Assembly (NCBI GenBank): GCA_009760855.2
Contig: WPIO01000071.1
Location: 1,278,001 to 1,342,000, forward strand
Source of the DNA: Cristatella mucedo
Taxonomy: Eukaryota; Bryozoa; Phylactolaemata; Cristatellidae
DNA length: 64,000 nt
Direction: 5' to 3'
Each line of letters begins with the position of its first letter. The first letter of the stretch is position 1. A program made the translations under genes and the position numbers. The notes under the pieces are model-generated. The model did not search any database, was not told the DNA's origin, and saw only the letters and a program-made list of their open reading frames with translations. Shown here piece by piece: positions 33,554-44,062 of the stretch.

Positions 33554-34034
33554 GTTCCGGTCTCATGTTCGAGCAAATCACCACCCAGAATCGGCATTGT
33601 TTCAGGTGTATAATAGCCCTATCAGGAATGCAGGCTTTGGTAAACACTCTCTGTTACTTTTGCTTCATCTTACGGCAGCGTTTGACATCATTTATTGCTC
33701 AGTTTACCTCAATCGCCTCTCATCTCGTTAGGGCATCACTGGTGCTGAGCTGCATGTCTTGGGTTTCATTTGAGCGGTAGTTTTAAGGGCATTTACGTCA
33801 GCCGACAATAATCATCGGAGATACCACTAAAGTGCTATGTAAACTGGGATTTTGAGCTTTGTCCGATTCTTTCATTAACTTATATATACTCTTCCCCTTC
33901 TCCCACGTGATCTCAACCGTCAGCAAAAGTGAGCACGTATCGTGCTTAGGCCAGCATGCTAATGAAAACTTACGGCAACAATTACGGCCTGTGGCTAGTA
34001 AGGCCCATGGCTAGTAGCATGCACCGAATCATGC
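33554..34034 (+). mobile_element. LINE-A RT remnant in array unit
   Basis: FRVYNSPIRNAGFGKHSLLL and TAAFDII blocks match the LINE-A palm. It decays after about 33,905 into a sequence with GGCCAGCATGCTAATG that precedes each minisatellite. Confidence 0.65.
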
Positions 34035-34190
34035 ACAGGTAGGTATGCACATGTAGGTATGCATAAGTAGGCATGACTAGGTATGCATGTACAAGGAAGT
34101 ACGAACAGGTAGGCTTTTACAGGTAGGCAAACACAGGTGGGTATATGAAGGTAGGCATGCATAGGTAGGCATGTACAGAAAGGCAAGCAA
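34035..34190 (+). repeat. 14-bp minisatellite
   Basis: About eleven degenerate units of ATGCACAGGTAGGC. Many contain CAGGTAGG, which resembles a 5' splice site. Confidence 0.8.
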
Positions 34191-34297
34191 GACACTCAGG
34201 AACAAAATCGGCCAAAGTTTACTGCAGCGAAGAGAAAGCTAGCCCTAAGGCGTACGTCGCTAGTTGCACCTTAAAAAACACCAGATCATCTCAGGTA

Positions 34298-34654
34298 GTG
34301 GGCTTTAGAAGGAGTGAGTACAAGACTTTCTATGCAAGCAAAGTGATAGCCTGGTCACTAAAACGTTTCCGTTTAGTGAGCCCCTCGGCCAGGCGACTGA
34401 AGGTGGGAGAGAGGGTGGTTCGAGAGCGACGCCGGAAGAAGGACCTCGGAACTCGGGAGATTCAAACGTTCTGCCCCTACGCAACGCCAGGCACGACGCT
34501 CGAGCGAGCTAACGAGGCGTTGCTTGGCGAAACGCTCGTACCAGTTGATGAGGCAGTGCTTGGCCGGACGCTCGTGCGAGCGGACGAGGCAGTACTTTTT
34601 TTTGAGGGGCCCTTAGTAGTTGAAAATAGTGTGCTCTTCGAGGCGGTCTTCTGA
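34298..34654 (+). CDS. 12-mer ORF, copy 5 (118 codons, uninterrupted)
   Basis: Residues 1-30 carry YKTFYASKVIAWSLKRF. Residues 31-58 are highly charged (RRLKVGERVVRERRRKKDLG). Residues 58-65 are FCPYATPG. From about 67 on there are four to five 12-residue units (ERANEALLGETL, VPVDEAVLGRTL, VRADEAVLF). A three-base-scale change near 34,597 gives an extra Phe, and the end is FEAVF with an early stop. The frame is continuous across linker and repeats. No signal peptide or membrane helix is evident. Unknown family; an expressed small acidic protein is possible but unproven. Confidence 0.4.
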   Translation: MGFRRSEYKTFYASKVIAWSLKRFRLVSPSARRLKVGERVVRERRRKKDLGTREIQTFCPYATPGTTLERANEALLGETLVPVDEAVLGRTLVRADEAVLFFEGPLVVENSVLFEAVF

Positions 34655-35329
34655 AGTGCTGCTAGAAAAGCAGTTCAAGAGCAAGTTTCGGAAAGCGTGA
34701 ACAAGATCGAGAACTGCCTGTCCATTGACGGGCATGCGAGGACTACAGTAGTTCATATAAAAATGTCCGAGCGAAGGCAGAGTCTATCTTCCATCAAAAT
34801 ATGTAAGACTCACAAGCACAATTTAAAAAGGCCGATGTTTTCCATCACTTATATTCATCTCCTTAATCATTCCCATGCTAGCTCCTTACCTAGGCAATCT
34901 TGTGGGGATCTAGCTGACTGCATCTCCTGTTCATATGTCGGCTAGCTGGATAAGATCAGAGAGTAAATACCAAAGGTAACCGCGCCTTCAACAGGTCTTC
35001 TCTCACTCAACGCCTCGGAGCTCATCAATATCTTCATTCAAACCTGTCACTTTGGAACTCATCGTAAATTGTATCTCTCTGACAAATAAAATTATAGTTC
35101 TCTGTACCACATTCCCACTAATCTGCTTCTGCGACGCATAGATTAGCTGCTGCCATTTATTAATTGAGTCTTTATCATCAGGTCTTGTTCCTTCAAACTT
35201 TTGGCTGTTGTTAGGCAATTAATTAATGCAGATACAATAGACCAAGGGAACTTAGTATATTTTTGAAGAATCTCCCTTACTGCTGTACCCATCAAAGACA
35301 ATAAACCAGCTTAACTCCCAATAGGAGAC
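34655..35329. other. Array spacer
   Basis: Post-ORF spacer homologous to 36,965-37,600. No gene. Confidence 0.55.
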
Positions 35330-35335
35330 TTCAAA

Positions 35336-35488
35336 AAAAATTTCATAGTGCTCATTTGTATAGTGCGCCAAGAGAACTAAATCTCTTTTCAGGCGCTTCA
35401 CATATGCCTCAGGGCTCAAGCCAACGACCTCAGCCAGACCTTAGTCGGGGCGAGCACCTTAATCGTTGGACCAACCCAGCTCGGCATG
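35336..35488 (-). mobile_element. SINE-2 with TTCAAA target duplication
   Basis: Minus orientation: head CCGAGCTGGGTTGGTCCAAC, box B-like GGCTTGAGCCC near 35,413-35,423, tail AAGCGCCTGAAAAGAGATTT with the hairpin. TTCAAA occurs at 35,330-35,335 and 35,489-35,494. The other array units (for example 37,590-37,608) are uninterrupted here. Confidence 0.85.
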
Positions 35489-35503
35489 TTCAAATGTTGC
35501 CGA

Positions 35504-35847
35504 TACCGTATTTTACGAGTGTAAGTCGTAGATTAGTATAAGAATCACCCTGAATTTATGGACATAAATTTTGCCATAAAAATTCCATGGTAGAAGTATT
35601 CGTGAATACATACGTCAGTTCGTTTTAATTTAAGTTTGCTTTAATCATCACAGATATAAAGAAACTCACCATAACTGCTTACATCTTTAGTTATCTGAAA
35701 CGTTGTTTTTTCAACGTCTGAATCGTCATTTGCCTCGCATAATAATGTGTAATTGTAACATCATTTTAATAGCAGTGGTGTAATTTACAAATTTATTATT
35801 CTAAAATAACCTAAATACTACGATTTATAGTCGTAGAAATTCGATAA
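35504..35847 (-). mobile_element. TIR-1 copy
   Basis: Left terminus TACCGTATTTTACGAGTGTA is well kept; the right terminus is decayed near 35,840. The transposase tail coding is frameshifted. Confidence 0.6.
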
Positions 35848-36307
35848 GTTCCGATCTATCGAGCCAATCACTCTTCAGAATCGGCAATGTTTCAGGTGTA
35901 TAATAAACTTATCAGGAATGCAGACTTTGGTAAACACTTTTATTTTGGTTTTACTTGAACTTACGGCACCATTTGACATCATTGATCACTGAATCCATCT
36001 CAAGTGCCTCTCATCTCGCCTGGGAATCACTGGCACTGTGTTGCAGCGGTTTGGGTTCCGTTTGAATGGTAGTATCAAGAGCATTGATGTTAACGGACAA
36101 AAATCATCTGAGATACCGCTAAAGTGTATCCCAGGGCTCGGTGCTTGGTCCGGTTCTTTCATTAACCTATACTCTTCCCCTTTCACTCACGTGACCTCAA
36201 GCATCAGCGTCAGCGAACACCGATCGTGCATAGGCCAGCGTGCTAATGCAAACATATGGTGACTCTTACAGTCCTCGGCTAGAAATTCCTATCGCTAGTA
36301 GCATGTA
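35848..36307 (+). mobile_element. LINE-A RT remnant in array unit
   Basis: FQVYNKLIRNADFGKHF, then LGITGT, QRFGFRLNGSIKS and DVNGQKSSEIPLK blocks, decaying after about 36,190. Confidence 0.65.
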
Positions 36308-36450
36308 CTAAGCTGTGGACAGGTTGGTATGCACAGGTATTCATGCACAGGCAAGCACACCTGGGTACGTATGTACAGGTAGGTATGCACAGGTAAGCCT
36401 GCACAGGTAAGCCTGTATAAGTAGGCATGCAGGCACAGAAAGGCATGCAG
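36308..36450 (+). repeat. 14-bp minisatellite
   Basis: About nine degenerate ATGCACAGGTAGGC units before the next 12-mer ORF. Confidence 0.75.
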
Positions 36451-36621
36451 GACGCTCAGGAAGAAAAGTGGTAAGGTTACTGCCGTAAAAGGAAAGCTGG
36501 CCGCAACGCCTACGTCGCTAGTTGCGCCTTAAAAAAACACTGGATCATCGCACGTAGCAGGCTTAAGAAAGAGCAGTTTCAAGACTTTCTGTGCAAGCAA
36601 AGCGATAGCCCGGTCACTAAA

Positions 36622-36960
36622 GTGCTGCATTTAGTGAGCTTCTCGGTGAGAAGACTGGAGTCTGGGGAGCGGGTGATGAGCGAGCGAGACCGGAAGGAGG
36701 AACTCGGAGCTCGGGAGGTTCAAACGTTCTGCCCCCACGAAACTCCGGCAGCGACGCAAGAGCGAGCTGACGAGGCATTTCTTGGCAAAACGCTCGTACC
36801 AGCTGGGGAATCAGTGGCTGGCGGGACGCTCGTGCGAGCTGACGGGGCAGTACCTCTCTTCGAGACGCATACAGTGGGTAACGACGTTGTGCTCTTAGAG
36901 GCGGTCGTTTTACGTGCTGCTAGAAAAGCAGTTCAAGAGCGAGAGCTTGAGAAAGCGTGA
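36622..36960 (+). CDS. 12-mer ORF, copy 6 (112 codons, complete C-terminus)
   Basis: Residues 10-34 are RRLESGERVMSERDRKEELG followed by AREVQ. Residues 36-44 are FCPHETPAA. The repeat units run from about 47 to 95 (ERADEAFLGKTL, VPAGESVAGGTL, VRADGAVPLF). The end is RAARKAVQERELEKA, a charged tail shared with copies 3 and 11. The repeat region is shorter than in copies 1 and 4. The frame is open from Met to stop, making this and copy 12 the best preserved. Homologous sequence upstream (TFCASKAIARSLK at about 36,580) suggests the true start lies further 5'. Confidence 0.4.
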   Translation: MLHLVSFSVRRLESGERVMSERDRKEELGAREVQTFCPHETPAATQERADEAFLGKTLVPAGESVAGGTLVRADGAVPLFETHTVGNDVVLLEAVVLRAARKAVQERELEKA

Positions 36961-37608
36961 CGAAGATCGAGGACTGGCCGTCCATCAACGGGCAAGCCAA
37001 GACTTCCGTAGATCGTGTAAAAATGTCCTAGCAAAGTCAGAGTCCAGCTTCCATCAACGTATCTGAGACTTGAAAGTGCACGATCGAAAAAGACGGTGTT
37101 TCCCATCACTCAACTGCATCTCGATAATCGCTCCCATAATAGCTCTTTACCTAGCCATCATGGGGATCTAGTGGAGTGCGTCTCTTGTTTATATGTCGGC
37201 TAGCTGGATAAAACCAGCAGCAATTAAATACCAAAGATACTAGCGTTTTCAGCCGGTCTTCTCTCACTCTACTCCTTGCAGCACGTCAATACCTCTATTC
37301 AAACGTGTCACTAGTGACCTTATCGTGAAGCGTAGCTCTCTGACAACAAGGAGTAATAGTTCTCTGGATCCCATTCCCACTAATCTACTACTGCAAAGCA
37401 TAGATCTGCTGCTGCCACTCATTATTTGAGTCTTTATCATCACGCCTTGTTTCTTCGTACTTTTGGCGGTTTTTATGCAATTAATTAAGGCAGATACGAT
37501 AGACCGAGGGAACTTTGTATATTTTTGCCCAATCTCCCTACTGCTGCTGTAATAATGTAAGACAATAAACCAGCTGAAATCTTGAATGGAGACTTGAAAT
37601 GTTGTCAA
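36961..37608. other. Array spacer
   Basis: Post-ORF spacer, homologous to 39,070-39,690. No gene. Confidence 0.55.
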
Positions 37609-37951
37609 TACCATATTTTATATAAGTCGCATATAAGTAGACAAAGCACCCGCAATTTACGGACACAATTTTCTGGAAAAAACCATTTAATTGAAAAATA
37701 TTAATATTGAATATACATCTCATTTGGTATTAATATAAGTTTGCTTTAATCGTCACAGTCGTCAAGAAGCTCAGTATCACTGCTGACATCTTCAGTCTTT
37801 TGCAACATTGTATTGTCAATGTCTGAATCGTCATTTTGCTCACCTAAACTTTTTAATTTTGACATCATTTTACTTCTAGTGTGGAGGTTACAGGTTTATG
37901 GTCTCAAATAAAATTCTAAAAAATTTGACTTATGCTCGTACAAATACGGTA
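37609..37951 (-). mobile_element. TIR-1 copy with the longest transposase-tail frame
   Basis: Left terminus TACCATATTTTATATAAGTC; right terminus in reverse complement TACCGTATTTGTACGAGCAT. The minus-strand frame from about 37,880 to 37,757 is open: MMSKLKSLGEQ, then NDDSDIDNTMLQKTEDV, SSDTELLDDCDD and stop. Only the last 40 or so residues of a transposase are present, so the element is non-autonomous. Confidence 0.65.
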
Positions 37952-38414
37952 AGTTCCAGTCTCATTTTCGAGAAAATCACCTCACAGAATCAGCATTGTT
38001 TCAGGTGTATAATAGCCTTGTCAGGAATGCAGACTTTGGTAACAATTCTTTGTTACTTTTACTTGATTTTACAGCAGCGTTTGATGCCATTTATTGCTCA
38101 GTCCGTCTCGATCGTCTCTCATCTCGTTTGGGCATCACTGGTGCTGAGCTGCATGGCTTGGGTTTCATTTGAGTGACAGTTTTAAGGGCATTGACGTCAG
38201 CCGACAACAATAATCGTAGATAGCAGTAAAGTGCCATTACCCTAGGGCTTGGAGCTTTGTCCGATTCTTTCATTAACTTATAATCTTCCCCTTTTCTCAC
38301 GTGATCTCAACCGTCAATGAAAGTGAGCACGTATCGTGCTCAGGCCAGCATGCTAATGAAAACTTACGGCGACACTTATGGCCTACGGCAAGTAAGGCCC
38401 GTGGCTAGTAGCAT
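37952..38414 (+). mobile_element. LINE-A RT remnant in array unit
   Basis: FRCIIALSGMQTLV (out of frame), LLDFTAAFDAIY and LGITGAELH segments. Stops are frequent. Confidence 0.65.
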
Positions 38415-38570
38415 GCACCGAGTCATGCAAAGGTAGGTATGCTGAGGTAGGCATGACTAGGTAAGCATTTACAAGTGACTATGAACAGGTAGGCTTGAAC
38501 AGGTAGGCAAATACAGGTGGGTATACACAGGTAAGCATGCACAGGTAGGCATGTACAGACAAGCATGCAG
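38415..38570 (+). repeat. 14-bp minisatellite
   Basis: About ten degenerate ATGCACAGGTAGGC units. Confidence 0.75.
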
Positions 38571-38794
38571 GACACTCAGAAACAAAATCGGCAAAAGTTT
38601 ACAGCAGTGAAGAGAAAGCTAGCCCCAACGCGTAAGTCGCTACTTGCACCTGAAAAAACTCTGGATCATCTCAGCTAGTGGGCTTTAGAAAGAGTGAGTA
38701 CAAGAATTTCTGTTCAAGAAAAGTGATAGCCCGGTCACTAAAACGTTTGCGTTTAGTCAGCCCCTAAGCCAGACAACTGAAGGCTGGAGAGCGG

Positions 38795-39043
38795 GTGGTT
38801 CTAGAGCGACTCCGGAAGGAGGAACTCGCAGATCTGGAGGTTCACACGTTCAGCCCCTACGCAACGCCAGGCACGACGCTCGAGAGAGCTGACGAGGCAT
38901 TGCTTGTCGTGAAGCTCGTACCTGATGGTGAGGTAGTGCTTGGCGGCACGCTCGTGGGCGCTGACGGCGAAGTACTCATCGAGAAGCTCGTAGAAGTTGA
39001 CAACGTTGTGCTCTTTGAGGGGGTCGTCACACGTGCTGCTTGA
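38795..39043 (+). CDS. 12-mer ORF, copy 7 (82 codons)
   Basis: The frame runs from ERLRKEELADLEVHTFSPYA through five repeat units (ERADEALLVVKL, VPDGEVVLGGTL, VGADGEVLIEKL, VEVDNVVLFEGV) to TRAA and a stop. That stop truncates the charged tail seen in copy 6. The opposite strand has an 85-codon Ser/Thr-rich frame (39,114 down to 38,857) beginning MPVDGQSVLDLFHAFPCSCS; see findings for why the plus frame is preferred. Confidence 0.35.
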   Translation: MVLERLRKEELADLEVHTFSPYATPGTTLERADEALLVVKLVPDGEVVLGGTLVGADGEVLIEKLVEVDNVVLFEGVVTRAA

Positions 39044-39726
39044 AAGGCAGTTAAAGAGCAAGAGCATGGGAAAGCGTGAAAAAGATCGAGGACTGACTGT
39101 CCATCAACGGGCAAGCGAGAGCTTCAGTAGATCATGTGAAAATTTCCTAGCGAAGGCAGAGTTTAGCTTTCATCAACATATCTAAGACTCAAAAGTGCAC
39201 AATCCAGAAAGCTGGCGCTTCCAATCACTAATCTTTATCTCCTTAATCGCTCCCATGCTAGCTGTTTATCTAGTGACCCGCATGGGGATCTAGCAGACTG
39301 CATTTCCCGTTTACATGTCGGCTAGCTTGACACCATCAGAGAGTAAATCACCATGGTAACTGCGTCTCAACCAGGACTCTTCTCACTAAATTCCTAGAAG
39401 CACGCCAATATCTCCATTCAAACCGGTTACTAGTGACCTCATCATGAATTGCATTTCTATGATAAAAAGAGTAACAGTTCGCTATACCATTCTCACGAAT
39501 CTACTTCGACGATGCATAGATCTGCTGCTGCAATTCATTACTTGAGCACTTACCACAAAGTGTTGTTTCTTCACACTGTCGGCTCTTGTTAGGCTAATAA
39601 ATAAGCCAGATACGGTAGACCAAGGGAACTGAATATATTTGTGCCCAGCATCCCTACTGCTGTTCCAATCAAAGAAATTAACAAGGCTGAACTCATATAA
39701 AGACGCCAGATCGATCGTCGCAGATA
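39044..39726. other. Array spacer without TIR-1 or minisatellite
   Basis: The post-ORF spacer leads directly into the next ORF copy near 39,700 with no LINE-A or TIR-1 part, so this is an inserted ORF-plus-spacer block. Confidence 0.5.
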
Positions 39727-40241
39727 GTGGGTTCTAGAAGGAGCTATTTGAAGACTTTCTGTGCGAGCAAAGTGACAGTCCGGTCACCACAAGGTTTGCA
39801 TTCAGTTGACAACCCGCAGAGACGGCTGGAGGCGAGGGAGTGGGTGGTGCGAGAGCGAGGCCGGAAGGAGGAGTGTGAAGCACGGGAGGCTCGCTGTTCT
39901 GCTCCTACGCAACGCCCGGCGCGATGCTCGAACCTGCTGGGGAGGTAGTGCTTGGCGTGACGTTCGTGGAGGCTAACGATGCAGTGCTCTGCGTGATCTT
40001 CGAAGGGGCTGTCGATGTAGAGCTCGGCTGGTCGCTCGTGTGAGGTGACGATTCAGTGCTCTGCGAGACATTCGTCGGAGTTGACGATGTAGTTCTTGGC
40101 GAGACGCTCGAGTAAGCTGACGATGCTGTACTGGTCGAGTCACTCGTAGAGGTTGACAATACAATGCACTTTGAGTCGGTCGTAGAAGCTATATTAAGTG
40201 CTGACGGGAAAGCAGTTCAAGAGCAGCTTGAGAATGCATGA
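39727..40241 (+). pseudogene. 12-mer ORF, copy 8 (broken)
   Basis: FCASKVTVRSPQGLHS and RRLEAREWVVRERGRKEE are in frame, followed by a frame change before the repeats (39,920-40,190). The repeat frame has stops near 40,040 and 40,112 and ends KAVQEQLENA plus TGA at 40,239-40,241. Confidence 0.45.
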
Positions 40242-40878
40242 ACAAGACAGGGGACTGACTGCCAATCGACGAGCATGCGAGGACTACAGTAGATCGTGTA
40301 AATATGTCCTAGCAAAAGCCAAGTCTACCTTCTATCAATTATTCAAAGACTCAAAACTGCACAATCAGAAAAGGTTACGTTTACCATCAGCCATCTCCTA
40401 ATTTGCTCCCATGCTAGCTCCTCACCTAGTGACCCTTATGGGGATCTAGCACATTATATCTCCTGTTTACATGTCGGCTTGCTTGACCAGATCAGAGAGT
40501 AAATAACCATGGTAACTGCGTCTCAACCAGGACTCCTCTCACTCAACTCCTAGCAGGACGTCAATATCTCTATTCCCACCTGTTACTAGCGACCTCATCA
40601 TTTATTGCATTTCTCTGACAAAAAGAGTGATAATTCGTTGGACCCCATTATCACAAATCTACTTCTGCGACGCATAAATCTGCTGCTGCCATTCATAACC
40701 TGAGTCATTATCATCAGGTCTTGTTTCCTCAAACCTTTGGCTGGTTTTAGGCAGATAATTAGGGAAAATATGATAGACCGATGGAACTTAGTATATTTCG
40801 GCCCAATCTCCCTACTGCTGTACTAATCAAAGGCAACGAAGCAGCTTAACTCTTAAATGGAAAGTGCAAACAATGCGA
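40242..40878. other. Array spacer
   Basis: Post-ORF spacer homologous to 42,570-43,200. No gene. Confidence 0.55.
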
Positions 40879-41226
40879 ACACAGCATTTCACGAGTGTAA
40901 GCGGCATCCAAGAATACGACGCACCATCAAAACTTATGGACACAATTTTTGGGAAATAGTTTAACTAATAAATACTATGACTGAATATATAACCTATTTT
41001 GTATTAATATAAGTTTTTATAATCATCACATTTATGAAGGAAGTCGTCATCAGTATTCCTGCTAAATCCTTCAGTCTGCTGCAACATTGTATTGTCAATG
41101 TCTGAATCGTTATTTGCCTCATGTAAACTTTTTAAGTTTGACGTTTTACTTGCAGTTTAGAGGTTACAGGTGTATTTTCTTAAACAAACTCTAAATAGTG
41201 CGACTTATTCTCGTAAAAACACGTTA
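40879..41226 (-). mobile_element. TIR-1 copy, decayed termini
   Basis: Interior matches the other copies (MSK-type coding region near 41,130-41,150, TTGTATTGTCAATGTCTGAA). The left end has lost the TACCG. Confidence 0.6.
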
Positions 41227-41699
41227 AGTTCCAGTCTGGTTTTTGAGCAAATCACCCCACAGAATCAGCAAAGTTTTAGGTGTACAATGACCTTATCATT
41301 AATGCAGACTTGGGTAAAACCTCTTCGTTCATTTTGCTTGACTTTACGGAAGCGTTTGACACCGTTGATAACTGAGTCTATCGCGAGCTCCTCTCATCTC
41401 GCCTGGGCATCACTCGCACTGAGCTGCAGCGGTTTGGGCTCCATTGGAGTGGTAGTCTCAAGAACACTGACGTCAGCGTACGAAAATCATCCGAGATACC
41501 TCTAAAGTACCATGTACCCCAGGGTTCGTGCTGGTTCATGTTTTTCCTTAACTTGTAGTCATATACGGTAACTCACGTGACTCTCAAGCATCAGCTTATA
41601 TTGAGAACGTACCGTGCTTAGGCCAGCTTGCTAATGTAAAGTTACGGCGACACGTATGCCATTCTGCTAGTAGTAATACCTATGGCTACCATTCACCGA
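41227..41699 (+). mobile_element. LINE-A RT remnant in array unit
   Basis: LTEAFDTVDN, LLSSRLGITRTELQRFGLHW-like and PLKYHVPQGS blocks across frames. Decayed. Confidence 0.65.
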
Positions 41700-41850
41700 G
41701 GCAAGCACAGGTAAGTATGCACAGGTAGGCATGCACGGGCAGTTATGTACAAGTAGAAACGCACAGGTAGGTATGTGCGGTTAGGCACATGCAGGCAGGC
41801 ATGTACAGACAGGTATGCACAGGCGGGAATGTACGGGCAGGCATGCATGA
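41700..41850 (+). repeat. 14-bp minisatellite
   Basis: About ten degenerate units, several with ACAGGCAGGCATGT variants. Confidence 0.75.
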
Positions 41851-41977
41851 CGCTCCGGAACAAAAGCCAAAAAATTACTGCAGTGAAGAGACAGACGGCC
41901 GGAACTCATATGTCGCTAATTTCCCCTCACAAAACGACGTGGGTCGTCGTGGGTAGTGGGGTTCTAGACGGAGCTCT

Positions 41978-42565
41978 TTGAAGACTTTCCGTGAGAGCAA
42001 AGTGACAGTCCGGTCACCGAAAGGCTTGCATTCAGTGAGCGACGACCCGGAGAGACGACTGGAGGCGAGGGACCTGGTGGTGCGAGAGCGAGACCGGAAG
42101 CAGGAAGCACAAGAGGCTCTCACGTGCTTCCTCCTTTCGGTCTCGCTTATGCTCACGTGATGCCTCTACTGAACGCCTCGCGTGACGCTCGTACCTGCTA
42201 GGGAGGCAATACTTAGCATGGCGCTCGTTGGGGCTGACGACTCAGCACTTCGCGTGACAGTCGTAAGGGTAGTCGACTCAGAGCTTAGAGGGACGCTCGT
42301 GTGAGGTGACGACTCAGTGCTCTGCCAGTGATTCGTAGTGGCTGTCGAAGCAGAGCTTGACGGGACGCTCGTGCGTGACGACGACTCAGTGCTCTGCGAG
42401 ACATCTGTAGCGGTTGATGATGTAGTTCTTGGCGAGACGCTCATGTGTGCTGACGATGCAGTGCTGATCGAGTCGCTCGTAGAGGTTGACAGTGCAATGC
42501 TCTTTGAGATGGTCGTAGAAGCCGTAGCAAGTGCTGCCGAGAAAGCAATTCAAGAGGAAGCTTGA
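41978..42565 (+). pseudogene. 12-mer ORF, copy 9 (broken)
   Basis: FRESKVTVRSPKGLHSVSDD and RRLEARDLVVRERDRKQE lead into a sequence with an inverted repeat: GCACAAGAGGCTCTCACGTG is followed by the reverse complement of the GAGAGCGAGACCGGAAG region, at about 42,082-42,150. The repeat part has stops until 42,338, then is open for 75 codons (VRDDDSVLCETS, VAVDDVVLGETL, VEVDSAMLFEMV) to EKAIQEEA and stop. Confidence 0.45.
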
Positions 42566-43212
42566 GAAAGCATGAAAAAGACTGGGGACTGACTGTCCAT
42601 TGACGGGAATGCGAGGACTACAGTAGATCATATAAATAAATCCTCGCGAAGGGGAAGTCTAGCTTCTGTGAAAACATCAAAGACTAAAAGTTGCACAATC
42701 AAACAAGGCTTACCTTTAATATCACTCATCTCCTAATTCACTCGCATGCTAGCTCCTCACCTATTTACCCTTATGGGGATCTGGCAGATTGCATTTCCTG
42801 TTTATACGCCTGCTAGCTAGACAAGATCAGGGAGCAAATCACTAGGGTAACCACGTCTTTACCAGGACTCCTCTCTCCAAAATTCTTGCAGCACATCAAT
42901 ATCTTTATTCAAACCTGTCACTAGTGACCTCATCATGAATTGTATCTCTCTGAAAAAAAGAGACATGGTTATGTGAACCAAGTCATACTAATCTACTTCT
43001 GCGACGCATAGATCTGCTACTGCCATACATTACTTGAGTCTTTATCACCAGGTCTTGTTTCTTCACACTTTCTGTTGTGGTTAGGCAATTAATTAAGGCT
43101 GATACAATAGACCAAGGAAACTGAATATGTTTGTGCTCAGTATCGCTATTGCTGTTCTAATCGAAGACACTAATCCAGCTTAACTCTAAAATGAATATTC
43201 AAACGTTACGAA
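42566..43212. other. Array spacer
   Basis: Post-ORF spacer. No gene. Confidence 0.55.
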
Positions 43213-43531
43213 TACCGCAGTTTACGAGTTTTAGTCGCACCAAAGTATGCGATGCATCCTAAATTCAAGTACCTAATTGATGGAAAAAATTGAAAAATAT
43301 TATTACTGAATATAGACCTCATTTGGTATTTATATAAGTTAGGTTTAATCGTCACAGTTGTAAAAAAACTCGTCATCATTAACACTGCTCACATTTTCAA
43401 TCTTCTGAAACGTTGTATTATCACTGTCTGAATAGTCATTTTTCTTGCATATAATTTTTAACTTTGACATAATTTTACTTGCAATGTATAAGTTACAAGT
43501 TTAGTTCTTAAAAAAATGCTGTACTTGTAAG
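43213..43531 (-). mobile_element. TIR-1 copy
   Basis: Left terminus TACCGCAGTTTACGAGTTTT; right terminus decayed. Transposase-tail coding interrupted. Confidence 0.6.
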
Positions 43532-44062
43532 TTTCAGCCGGATTTACGAGAAAATCACCCCACAGAATCAGCATTGTTTCAGGTGTACAGTGACCTTATC
43601 AGGAATGTAGACTTTGGTAAAACCTCTTTGTTCGTTTTACTTGATCTTACGGCAGCATTCGACACTATCGATCTCTGAGTCTGTCTCGAGCGCCTCTCAT
43701 CTCGCCTGGGCATCACTGGCACTGCAAGTGTCAACAAAGTGTCAACTAAGCACTGGCACTGGCATGCAGTGGTTTGGGTTCCATTTGACTGGTTATCCCA
43801 TGAGCATTGACGTCAACGGACAACAATCATTCGAGATACCACTTAAGTACCATGTACCCCAGGGCTTGGTGCTTGGTCCGATCTTTCATTAACTTTGTGC
43901 TGCTTCACTTTCTGATGTGACTGCCAAGCATCGTCTAGGCTTTCACTTGTATGCCGCGTACACAAATCCCGTGTATGTTCTTTGCTTTGATGCCTCCTTG
44001 ACTTCCAGAACGCTTAATTTTCTTAACTCAACATGCTGCATGTATTTTCAGATTTCCGAAAT
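43532..44062 (+). mobile_element. LINE-A RT remnant, longest in the array
   Basis: VKPLCSFYLI overlaps LLDLTAAFDTIDL in another frame. Then ISLKYHVPQGLVLGPIFH-type coding and AKHRLGFHLYAAYTNPVYV (YADD box degraded) follow. It ends at about 44,062 against a minus-oriented LINE-A. Confidence 0.7.

Larger units (their letters stand above)
30340..44062 (+). repeat. Composite tandem array of macro-unit 3' halves
   Basis: Each unit runs: 14-bp minisatellite, 12-mer ORF, post-ORF spacer, TIR-1, LINE-A RT remnant. Minisatellite ends at about 34,190, 36,450, 38,570 and 41,850 mark the units; spacings are 2.26, 2.12 and 3.28 kb. The first and fourth units contain an extra ORF-plus-spacer block. The first unit also contains LINE-B (31,243-31,472) and a macro-unit middle piece (31,475-32,520). 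TIR-1 inside LINE-A is shared by the units, so the compound was amplified after TIR-1 arrived. Confidence 0.8.

Noticed and set aside
34035-34190. CRISPR-like short repeat array
   Set aside because: The 14-bp units are contiguous and degenerate with no spacers, and the sequence is clearly eukaryotic.
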